This document shows, in pieces, positions 15,766 through 23,391 of a stretch of 64,000 nucleotides of DNA (position 1 is its first letter; every line of letters starts with the position of its first letter). This DNA comes from Dorea_A amylophila (GTDB taxonomy: Bacteria > Bacillota > Clostridia > Lachnospirales > Lachnospiraceae). A model generated the notes under the pieces. It was not told where the DNA came from and made no database searches. It saw only the letters and a program-made list of their open reading frames with translations. The stretch lies in contig NZ_JAOQJW010000007.1 of the NCBI RefSeq assembly GCF_025567265.1, positions 1-64,000 on the forward strand, in the 5' to 3' direction. Position numbers and translations under genes: made by a program.

Positions 15766-17372
15766 GCTTCCTTTACCCCTTTCTGGTATTTTTCTATTGC
15801 TTTCATCAGAACATCATCAAAACTGAATACTATCTCTATCCTCTTTTTATCATATACATAAACTGTATCAATCGTGGCATTTACAAGTTCTTTTGTAATC
15901 TTCTCATGCTGCATTTCCCCTTCCAGTAATTCAACAGCAGATGCCACTTTACTTTTATATGCTTCTTCCTCCGCCGATAAACATGTGAGTGTTTCTATCT
16001 CTGCCTGTATGCCATTCATTCGATCCGTAATCTGCATTTTTTTCATCATATACTTTTCTTTCGTTATAATACCTTCCGCATACGATTCATACTGACGTAT
16101 TCTCTCACTTTTTAACACATTACTCTCAGCCTCTAGCTGTTTTATCTTTTTTCTTCTGACACTATCCAAATTAGTTGTCTTTTCCTCAAAATCCAACTGT
16201 ATAGCATCCAATACATAAAGGACACGTTTTAAAGCATACCATACATGCCCTTCTATAATTGAAACAGAAACCATTTCGTCTGAACACTTGGCAAATTTTC
16301 CTGTCATCTTTTTATGTGGACAATATACCCTGTCATTAGCACCGGATTCCATCAATACCATTGATCGTCTGCAATTCCCACATCTGACTTTTCCTTTCAA
16401 TGCAAACTTTCTTGTACCCCGGTAATCTGGTTTTTTCATAAATGCGATAGTTGCCTTTGCTATTTCATATTCTTCCTCTGACACGATTGCCGGATGAACA
16501 TTTTTTGTAATAACCACATCTTTATCCCTCGATTTTCTGGTTACTTTACTGCCAACCGCAATACTTTGTCGTTTTCCCTGCACTAAAGCTCCTGTATATT
16601 CATATCTTCCAAGAATGGCTCGAACCATGCCACAATCCCACAGAATTTCCGACTCTGGCATTTTTTGATTATATCCATAATGCGTAAGACCATTCTCTTT
16701 ATTATATCTTCCCGGTGTAGGTATTCTCTGTTCATTCATATAATAAGAAATCTGAGAAGTACTGCATCCCTCGATTGCCTTATCAAAAATCGTTCGCACA
16801 TATTTCCCTGCTACCGGATCTATCAACCATTCCCCTGTTTTACTATCTCGTAAATAACCAAAAGGCGGTTTTCCCCCAGTCCATTGACCATTTTTCCATT
16901 TCACTCTTAATGCACTTTTCAGCTTTTTAGAAATGTCTTTGCTATAAAGGTTGTTGACCAAGTTATGAATTGCCATATCCATTCCCATAGTTTTTCCTAA
17001 ATAATCATTGCTGTCATAATTATTGTTTAATGAGATAAAACGGATTTCCAGTATTGGAAGTACTTGCTCCAGGTAATCTCCTACACCAATATAATCTCTG
17101 CCAAATCGTGAAAAATCTTTTACAATAATCGTATCTATTTTCCCAGTTTTCGCATCCTCTATCATGCGTTTAAACGCCGGACGCTCAAAATTAGTTCCTG
17201 AATAACCGTCATCCACATACTCTATATATTCATCTGACAGGTCATCCCTGTCCTGAACAAAATTTACAAGAAGCGTTCTCTGGTTATCAATACTGTTACT
17301 TTCATCCTTATTGTCTTTTCCCAAATCTCCATCTGCAATAGATAACCTCAGATACAATCCATTCTTACGCAC
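15762..17372 (-). CDS. Large serine recombinase (array member 4, promoter-distal)
   Basis: About 536 residues. GTG 17372 is preferred (AGAGGGTG 6 nt upstream); a GTG at 17381 is in frame. Catalytic core: YLRLS, DGYSGTNFERP, KDFSRFGRD. Recombinase domain ~165-290 (WKNGQWTGGKPPFGY), zinc ribbon with CGNCRRS and later CPHKK...KCSD, then a coiled coil ~390-470 (EESNVLKSERIRQYESYAE region). All elements of TnpX/TndX-type integrases are present, so it should be active. It overlaps the upstream recombinase by 8 nt. Confidence 0.9.
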   Translation of the reverse strand: MRKNGLYLRLSIADGDLGKDNKDESNSIDNQRTLLVNFVQDRDDLSDEYIEYVDDGYSGTNFERPAFKRMIEDAKTGKIDTIIVKDFSRFGRDYIGVGDYLEQVLPILEIRFISLNNNYDSNDYLGKTMGMDMAIHNLVNNLYSKDISKKLKSALRVKWKNGQWTGGKPPFGYLRDSKTGEWLIDPVAGKYVRTIFDKAIEGCSTSQISYYMNEQRIPTPGRYNKENGLTHYGYNQKMPESEILWDCGMVRAILGRYEYTGALVQGKRQSIAVGSKVTRKSRDKDVVITKNVHPAIVSEEEYEIAKATIAFMKKPDYRGTRKFALKGKVRCGNCRRSMVLMESGANDRVYCPHKKMTGKFAKCSDEMVSVSIIEGHVWYALKRVLYVLDAIQLDFEEKTTNLDSVRRKKIKQLEAESNVLKSERIRQYESYAEGIITKEKYMMKKMQITDRMNGIQAEIETLTCLSAEEEAYKSKVASAVELLEGEMQHEKITKELVNATIDTVYVYDKKRIEIVFSFDDVLMKAIEKYQKGVKEA

Positions 17373-19059
17373 TTTTAACACCCTCTATCAATTCTGTTAT
17401 CTGTTTAAATTTATCATCACACTTGAAGCGCACATGAATGCTTCCGTTTTTATATATCTCCACATATTCTACAAGTTCCTGTACCAGTGCTTCATTGAAG
17501 CTCCTGTCAGAAAGATACTGCTCCAAGTTGCTGACCATATTCATATATCTGTCAGTTTTTTTCTCCAACATTCTTTGATTCTGTTTTGCAATTTGCAAAT
17601 CATCCCTCAGATTTTGTAACTCCCGGATATAACGCTCTTTCATCATATCGAAGTCCTCTTTTTCTACAATCCTACCTACATAGTCCTCATACAATACAGT
17701 GTTCTTTTCTTCTGCCTGCGCTATTTTTCTTTCCAACATCCGCACTTTTGCAGCTGCTTCATAAAAAGCATTTTTCTCACTGGAATCACTTTTCAATTTT
17801 TGTAACAGCTTTTTTCTGTCACACATACTTCTTATAAGAATCTGAATTTGATCCATCACAAGTATCTTCAGCAGATTTTCTTCTATCTTCTGACCGCAAT
17901 AATTATTCGCATAATTTTGAGCAGAACAGGTATAATAAATTCCTACTTTCTCCATTGTCTTATAATTATGGGTATAGCGGACACAATACATTGGACGTCC
18001 ACAATCTCCACATCGAACCATACCGGGAAAACAGTCTTTGTATTTTTCTCTGTCCTCCATATATTTTAAATGCCAGTTTCTTGTGACCTTTTTTATTTTA
18101 TTTGACCTTTCCTGCAGTTCTTCATAATCATCCCTTGCGATCATCGGCGTATGCATATCTCTCTGAACATTCCAGTCCTCCGGCGAAGTTCTATACTGCT
18201 TTATCCCTTTATACAATGACTGCTTCAACTTTCCGGTTACAATATCTCCAACATATGTAGGGTTATTCACAATCTTATCTACTGTATCCGTTCTCCACTT
18301 TGTCTGTTCTAACGGAACAGTCAATACACCAGTTTTTTCTCTTTGTCCAGGTGTTGCAATTCCCATGAGATTTAATCTATCTGCAATTTTCTTTTTGCTG
18401 ACTCCCATCATATACCACTGAAATATCATCCTTACAAATGGTGCAACCTCTTCATCAACAATCTGTCTGTGCCTATCCTCTGAACGGACATATCCAAATG
18501 CTACTTTTGATAAAGTAATATTTCCCTTTTTTCGCTGTGCATCTTTTGCAGCCAGAATCTTTTTTGACATATCTTTTGCATACATGGCATTAACCATATT
18601 TTTTAATGGAACACTGATGTTTTCCCTGTCCTCTTTTCTGGAACTGTCATAATCATCTGTAATTGCGATAAACCTTACATTTAACCTTGGTAAAATCGTT
18701 TCCAGATAATATCCTGTTTCCAGATAGTCCCTGCCAAAACGTGATAAGTCTTTTACAACAATACACTGAATCTTTCCTGACCGGACATCTTCCATGAGTT
18801 TCAAGAAGCCTGGTCGTTCAAAATTAGTTCCGCTAAATCCATTGTCTATATATGTATCTGCCAATTTTAAATCCGGATGCTCCTCTATGAACTTTTCAAC
18901 CAGCATTTGTTGTACAACTAAAGTTTCGTCCGTTTCATTTCCACCATTTTCAACAGATAATCGAATATACGCTCCGGTATCTATCAGATTCTCACAGTTT
19001 TCTATAATCTGATTACTAACAGCCTCAACATTTTTATTTCTTCTGCTTTTCCTTGCCAT
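17365..19059 (-). CDS. Large serine recombinase (array member 3)
   Basis: 564 residues from ATG 19059, which has GGAGG 7 nt upstream and lies 2 nt after the previous stop. Complete catalytic motifs: AYIRLS, NGFSGTNFERPG, KDLSRFGRDYLETGYYLE. Recombinase domain with KVAFGYVRSEDRHRQ and TPGQREKTG, zinc ribbon (RCGDCGRPMYC, then CSAQNYANNYCG) and a coiled coil (~430-530). Typical TndX/TnpX-like transposon recombinase that would cut both strands through its serine and join att sites. One of four tandem paralogues, which differ widely in sequence, so they are not recent duplicates. Confidence 0.9.
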   Translation of the reverse strand: MARKSRRNKNVEAVSNQIIENCENLIDTGAYIRLSVENGGNETDETLVVQQMLVEKFIEEHPDLKLADTYIDNGFSGTNFERPGFLKLMEDVRSGKIQCIVVKDLSRFGRDYLETGYYLETILPRLNVRFIAITDDYDSSRKEDRENISVPLKNMVNAMYAKDMSKKILAAKDAQRKKGNITLSKVAFGYVRSEDRHRQIVDEEVAPFVRMIFQWYMMGVSKKKIADRLNLMGIATPGQREKTGVLTVPLEQTKWRTDTVDKIVNNPTYVGDIVTGKLKQSLYKGIKQYRTSPEDWNVQRDMHTPMIARDDYEELQERSNKIKKVTRNWHLKYMEDREKYKDCFPGMVRCGDCGRPMYCVRYTHNYKTMEKVGIYYTCSAQNYANNYCGQKIEENLLKILVMDQIQILIRSMCDRKKLLQKLKSDSSEKNAFYEAAAKVRMLERKIAQAEEKNTVLYEDYVGRIVEKEDFDMMKERYIRELQNLRDDLQIAKQNQRMLEKKTDRYMNMVSNLEQYLSDRSFNEALVQELVEYVEIYKNGSIHVRFKCDDKFKQITELIEGVKSA

Positions 19060-19061
19060 CG

Positions 19062-20561
19062 CTATTCCTCCATCCATTCTTCTGGGAAATAATTCTTCCA
19101 GTTCTGCATTGTCAGGTATACATGCACATCTCTTAAATCTGAAACAATTATTTTATCTACCCATTTTTTAACATGTTGACTTTCCAACTTCTCCGGTAAC
19201 TCTTCCCTTTGAAATGTTTTTATCCATTCATTTTCCTCGCTATAAGCCTTTTTCATATTTGCAAGCCTGTCCATCAGTCCTTCAAAATCGTTTTCATACA
19301 TTTGCAACTGCGCCTGTATTTCTTCTTTTTTCTCCTGATATTCTGTCTGACCAATCTCATAGTCCCGGAATTTTTCATATAAAGGAATACGGTCTTTCTC
19401 TACCTGCTCCATTTCCTGAAATATCATCCATGCCTTTTCTGAATATTGTTGAGTCTCTTTCTGTAATAGCTGTTGCATTTTTTCTGTCTGCAAATATGCT
19501 TTCATTTTTTCAGCCATATCCATTTCCAGAGAAATTGCATTTTTTACTGCCTCTGTAACCTTAGCTTCTTCTATATAAATTTTTCTTTTCTTTGGTAATT
19601 CACCCATCTGCGGATTGAACACAAAAGCAACGTCACCACTTCGGAAATTTCTCAGGTACAACGGCTTTCCAGTTGCTTCATCATAGATTTTTCTTACATA
19701 TGGCCCCGGCTTCCCACCTATGATATTATCTGTAGTTGTTCGACTTTTAATAAGTCTTCTAGCCTGATCAAAAACTCCTTCATCTAGTATTGGTGTTATT
19801 GAAAGCGTACAAACTTCTCCGTTGATTGTTTTCTGCCAATAGCCATCATATGCTGTACATTCTAAAATCCTCCGCAAAGCGCCCTCGCTCCACCTATTTT
19901 CATAATGCGGCCAGTGCTTATGCCCCACTCTCGCATTATGTACCATTGGAGATTCTTCTCCTCGCTCATTCAGAATGGCTACTATCTTTTTTATAGAGAT
20001 TTCTGCCAATGTCATTTGAAATATCTCCCGTACAATCTTCGCAGCCTCTTCCTCGACAATTAATTCTTTTCTATCTTCTGAAAGTATGTATCCATATTTT
20101 TCATCGTGAACTGTATAATATCCCTCTACCTGTTCACGAATCGCATATTCACGCATACTCTTTACCTGTACCGCAATTTTCTCTTTTCTGAAATACTCGT
20201 CTATTTCTTCCCTGCTTTTTCCAATACTGCAAAAATCGCTCTGTACTATCGCAAAGTGAAGTCCCGCCGGAAAGAATGTTTTAACCAGTACATCTTCCGC
20301 ACAGGAAATATATTTTCCGCAACGGTCAACACTATCTACTACCACCATATCAAATTTACGGTTAATCCCATCTGCCGTCATTTCTTCAAAAGCTGTATTT
20401 TCATTTTCGTCCTTTTTCCGGTCACTGTATTTTGCTACCAGCTTCCAACCATGTGATTGTATATAGTTCTGAATATGTTCATTCTGCTGTTGGATAATAT
20501 CTGATGGAATTTTCTTTGTATTTTTGCACGATGTAGTCCTTGTATAACTTACGCACCGCAT
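19062..20561 (-). CDS. Degenerate serine recombinase-like protein (array member 2)
   Basis: 499 residues, full-length and uninterrupted, with the same overall plan as its neighbours but key parts lost. The catalytic motif Y-x-R-x-S reads YTRTT (Thr at the nucleophile position, though a Ser follows); the GYSGT loop is absent; S-R-F-G-R reads VDRCGKY, losing one conserved Arg. The Cys4 zinc ribbon region (YDEATGKPLYLRNFRSGD) has no cysteines. A recombinase domain (TLAEISIKKIVAILNERGEE, WSEGALRRILECTAYDGYW) and coiled coil (~350-450) remain. Overlaps the upstream gene by 13 nt. Probably a non-catalytic partner, perhaps modulating the active recombinases; that role is inference. Confidence 0.82.
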   Translation of the reverse strand: MRCVSYTRTTSCKNTKKIPSDIIQQQNEHIQNYIQSHGWKLVAKYSDRKKDENENTAFEEMTADGINRKFDMVVVDSVDRCGKYISCAEDVLVKTFFPAGLHFAIVQSDFCSIGKSREEIDEYFRKEKIAVQVKSMREYAIREQVEGYYTVHDEKYGYILSEDRKELIVEEEAAKIVREIFQMTLAEISIKKIVAILNERGEESPMVHNARVGHKHWPHYENRWSEGALRRILECTAYDGYWQKTINGEVCTLSITPILDEGVFDQARRLIKSRTTTDNIIGGKPGPYVRKIYDEATGKPLYLRNFRSGDVAFVFNPQMGELPKKRKIYIEEAKVTEAVKNAISLEMDMAEKMKAYLQTEKMQQLLQKETQQYSEKAWMIFQEMEQVEKDRIPLYEKFRDYEIGQTEYQEKKEEIQAQLQMYENDFEGLMDRLANMKKAYSEENEWIKTFQREELPEKLESQHVKKWVDKIIVSDLRDVHVYLTMQNWKNYFPEEWMEE

Positions 20562-22204
20562 TTAAATCTACCTTCCCTTTCTTCCATTTCCCGAATATTC
20601 TGAGCTGCTTCTGTCATTTCCTGTATTTCGTCTGCATACTTAAAGCAAATTTCCAGACGGTCTTTTCCATACACAATGACTTTATCAATTAGAGTAACTA
20701 CCGCTTTACGATCAAGCTGTGTAATATTCTGATAGCACTTGAAATCCTCAATCCAAGGGTGTTCCCTTTTTCCCTCCGCAGATGCCTTTTCTTTCCTCTG
20801 CTCTAATTCACGTTCTGCCTTTTCCGCATTATGTAGCTTGTCTGTAAATCTCCGGTTATACTCATGGTATTCTTCTCTCGTCACAATGTTATCTAACATA
20901 TCCTGATACAACCGGGTTTTTAAATCTTTATACTTCTCTACTTCCTCATGCAGAACCACCAACTGCTTTTCCAGTGAATCCAGTTCTGTTTTTTTATAAT
21001 TTTTCATTCCACTGTTCTGAATGATATTCTCCGCATTTACCAATAAGGCAATCTGCCTTTGTATAGCATCCAAAACAACTTTATGAACCGTCTTTTCACT
21101 AATCAGATGTGAACTACATCCATCTCCGTTTTTATATGTAGAACAATGGTAGTAATAATACCGCTTTCCATTTTTTGTTGTGCTTCTCTTCACCATGTTC
21201 TGCCCGCAATCTCCACATCGCAAAAATCCCGAAAAAATATATACGGATTCTTCCTCTGGTGCTGTGCGGGTATCCAGTTCCATCAATGACTGTACATACT
21301 GAAATATTTCCTCTGCAATAATCGCTTCATGCGTTTTCTCTACACGAATCCAGTTTTCTTCTGCTACTGGTCTGCACTCTTTTACTTTATAGTTGATTTT
21401 ACGATTCTTTCCCTGAACCATTGTTCCTGTATATAACTCATTTGTCAAAATGCGATTTACAGTTGTGACCGCCCATTTAGGCTTGGCTCCTGAACGAAAT
21501 CCACTATTATAATTCATACCACAGCTTCGTTTATATTCCATTGGTGGAAGCACTCCCATTTCATTCAGCTTCTCTGCAATCCTTTGAGAACTGTAACCGT
21601 CCATTTTCAGATTGAAAATATATCGGACTATATCTGCTGCATATTCATCTATAATGAGATGATTTTTATTCTCTGGATCTTTCTGATAGCCATACCCGGC
21701 AAAGCTGCCAATAAACTGTCCATTTTTTCTTTTTACATCTAACTGACTTCGGATTTTAATTGAGATGTCCCTGCAATAAGCATCATTTATCAGATTCTTA
21801 AAAGGAACAATGATCTGGTCTGCATCATCCGATTCTGCTGCACTGTCATAATGGTCTGTAACTGCAATAAACCTTACTCCAAGAAACGGGAATATCTTTT
21901 CCAGGTATCTTCCTGTTTCAATATAGTTTCTTCCCAGTCTGGATAAGTCCTTGACGATAATACAGTTGATTTTCTTTTTCTTCACATCCTCAATCAATCG
22001 CTTAAATGCAGGACGTTCAAAATTTGTTCCACTGTAACCATCGTCAACATATTCATCGACCAATGTGATCTCTGGGTGCTGTTTTACAAAATCGTTAATC
22101 AGACTTCTTTGATTGCGGATACTATCACTTTCCAATTTATCTCCGTCTTCTCTGGAGAGTCTGAGATAGTCCGCTGCTAATATAGACTTTTGATTGAAAT
22201 ACAT
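20549..22204 (-). CDS. Large serine recombinase (array member 1, promoter-proximal)
   Basis: 551 residues; ATG 22204 follows GGAGG. Intact catalytic domain: DYLRLS (Ser17), DGYSGTNFERPAF, KDLSRLGRNYIETGRYLE. Recombinase domain ~165-300 (GYSSQRIAEKLNEMG, WAVTTVNRILTNELYTG), zinc ribbon (RCGDCGQNMVKR ... CSTYKNGDGCSSHLI) and a coiled coil (~385-470). This is the classic TndX/TnpX architecture of Tn5397/Tn4451-type elements, which integrate at GA dinucleotides. First gene of a five-gene operon, directly downstream of a palindrome with a central TC/GA (22224-22249). Confidence 0.92.
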   Translation of the reverse strand: MYFNQKSILAADYLRLSREDGDKLESDSIRNQRSLINDFVKQHPEITLVDEYVDDGYSGTNFERPAFKRLIEDVKKKKINCIIVKDLSRLGRNYIETGRYLEKIFPFLGVRFIAVTDHYDSAAESDDADQIIVPFKNLINDAYCRDISIKIRSQLDVKRKNGQFIGSFAGYGYQKDPENKNHLIIDEYAADIVRYIFNLKMDGYSSQRIAEKLNEMGVLPPMEYKRSCGMNYNSGFRSGAKPKWAVTTVNRILTNELYTGTMVQGKNRKINYKVKECRPVAEENWIRVEKTHEAIIAEEIFQYVQSLMELDTRTAPEEESVYIFSGFLRCGDCGQNMVKRSTTKNGKRYYYYHCSTYKNGDGCSSHLISEKTVHKVVLDAIQRQIALLVNAENIIQNSGMKNYKKTELDSLEKQLVVLHEEVEKYKDLKTRLYQDMLDNIVTREEYHEYNRRFTDKLHNAEKAERELEQRKEKASAEGKREHPWIEDFKCYQNITQLDRKAVVTLIDKVIVYGKDRLEICFKYADEIQEMTEAAQNIREMEEREGRFKCGA

Positions 22205-22223
22205 AAAGCCATCAACCTCCTAA

Positions 22224-22249
22224 TTTACTATGCCGTCCGGCAGTGTAAA
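22224..22249. other. 26 bp palindrome with central TC/GA, candidate att or operator site
   Basis: Arms TTTAC-TA-TGCCG and CGGCA-GT-GTAAA are symmetrical around a central TC (GA on the other strand); only the TA/GT pair breaks the symmetry. Serine recombinase attachment sites are imperfect palindromes with a non-palindromic 2 bp crossover, and TnpX/TndX elements use GA. It is 20 nt upstream of the first recombinase gene. A second, smaller palindrome CAAGAA/TTCTTG adjoins it (22251-22271). It could instead be the promoter's operator. Confidence 0.5.
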
Positions 22250-22378
22250 CCAAGAAATTCATGGCTTCTTGAATGCTTTTAAATTTTGACCCAACACCAT
22301 ATTAACATAACTTCTGGCTCACTGCTATACCTTTTTTCATTCTTTTTAAATTTCTTTCCATCCTGTTTTTCTTCATTT

Positions 22379-22639
22379 TCACAACGAGATACACCTGTTC
22401 AGGCTTTCTTCCAGTGTACATTTTCCAGTAAAACTTATTTTTACCGCTACTCCATGAGAGATATAGCAATACGGATTTTTAATCTGCCTGATATAATCTG
22501 CAATCCGTTCTTCCTGTGGCAGTTCTGTTTGTATCTGCACCTGCTCTATATCTACCAGACTGCTTGTGTCTACCGTTCTAATATCTATCTCTGCCATCTC
22601 CTGCATTTCTTCTGGTGTTGGTAATTCTTTCTCTGCCAT
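22379..22639 (-). CDS. Small acidic mobile-element protein (probably DUF6870)
   Basis: 86 residues; ATG 22639 follows GGGAGGTG. The pattern DIRTVD.SSLVDI..V.I...LPQEERI.DYI.QIKNPYCY is typical of a short protein carried beside relaxases in clostridial conjugative elements, which I recall as DUF6870. Function unknown. It lies between the recombinase array and the candidate oriT and may be cotranscribed with the recombinases (175 nt gap containing the palindrome). Confidence 0.75.
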   Translation of the reverse strand: MAEKELPTPEEMQEMAEIDIRTVDTSSLVDIEQVQIQTELPQEERIADYIRQIKNPYCYISHGVAVKISFTGKCTLEESLNRCISL

Positions 22640-22668
22640 TTTTACACCTCCCGGAAAAAACTACTTCT

Positions 22669-22702
22669 ACCTATAAAGCTCGGCAGAGGCTATTTACCAA
22701 CC
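22669..22702. repeat. 34 bp direct repeat, copy 1
   Basis: Begins ACCTATAAAGCTCGGCAGA and ends TTTACCAACC. It matches 61739-61772 in the same orientation at 31 of 34 positions, and both copies are followed by T/A-rich sequence. In this copy the TTTACCAACC end is inverted as GGTTGGTAAA at 22738-22747, giving a potential hairpin. The copies flank the conjugation module; a role in transfer origin, recombination or a past duplication is possible. Confidence 0.75.
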
Positions 22703-22967
22703 TGCATTTCCTGTTTTTTTATTTTTTTCATTTTGAGGGTTGGTAAACAGGCTTTCCAAAGCCTTATTAGTAAAGGGATTTCTTTCTTAGAGCAAGTTTC
22801 GCCCTGGCTGCCAGAAACCCGGTTCCCGGATTTTGACAGCAGGCAACTTGATGGGGATTTTGCTCCCCATACCCTCAAGCACAATCAATGATTGTTTCAT
22901 TGGTTCCCATTTGCATGGTCACAGCGTAATAATTTTTTATTACTTAACTTTCACAGCAGACTGTGAA
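22693..22967. other. Candidate origin of transfer (oriT) upstream of mobC
   Basis: About 300 bp without a convincing gene, directly before mobC and the relaxase, where oriT sites of this family lie. It holds several dyads: TTTACCAACC / GGTTGGTAAA (22693-22747), a GGGG/CCCC pair near 22853, CAATGATTG, and TTCACAG-CAGA-CTGTGAA (22950-22967) just before mobC. The middle part is GC-richer than its surroundings. A 64-codon minus-strand frame crosses it but lacks family features. The nick site cannot be placed by eye. Confidence 0.55.
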
Positions 22968-23001
22968 TTTTACTTACAAAAAAAACTGGAGGATTAAAGT
23001 T

Positions 23002-23391
23002 ATGACAAGACCTAAAAAAGAAGAAATGTATCGTAACCATCGTATTACCGTTCGTTTCACTGAGACAGAATTTTCAATTATCGAAACTGCCGCCAAACAA
23101 GCTAATATGTCATTGGCTTCTTATGTGCGAACACAAGTTTTAAAAGGAAAAGTACAGACCAAAATTGAAATAGTTGCTGATGTTCCAGAAATAAAGAAAC
23201 TGCTCGCAGAGTTTGGAAAGATAGGCAGCAACCTCAATCAGATTGCAAAATATTTTAATCAGGGTGGGATTCTTTCTCAGGAAATGCGAGGAGAAATAAA
23301 TAAGCGACTTCGAGATTTATACGAAATGAAATATAAGGTAATGGAAATGGCAGGTGACTTTCATGGCAATACTGAAACATATAGCAAGTAA
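23002..23391 (+). CDS. mobC: MobC-like relaxosome accessory protein
   Basis: 129 residues from ATG 23002, preceded by GGAGG. The pattern NHRITVRFTETEFSIIETAAK, MSLASYVRTQVL and KKLLAEFGKIGSNLNQIAKYFNQGG is the MobC family: an N-terminal ribbon-helix-helix DNA-binding part and a GSNLNQIAK segment. It helps open oriT and place the relaxase. It overlaps the relaxase gene by 29 nt. The plus-strand pair mobC-relaxase runs opposite to the recombinases and the transfer operon. Confidence 0.9.
   Translation: MTRPKKEEMYRNHRITVRFTETEFSIIETAAKQANMSLASYVRTQVLKGKVQTKIEIVADVPEIKKLLAEFGKIGSNLNQIAKYFNQGGILSQEMRGEINKRLRDLYEMKYKVMEMAGDFHGNTETYSK

Noticed and set aside
19062..20561. Calling the degenerate recombinase a pseudogene
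   Set aside because: The frame is full length, coupled to both neighbours, and has a normal coiled coil and DNA-binding domain, so loss of catalysis seems selective, not decay.
22690..22884. Minus-strand 64-codon frame across the oriT candidate
   Set aside because: No ribosome site, no family features, and it crosses the dyads expected in a transfer origin; its end coincides with the repeated 34 bp sequence.
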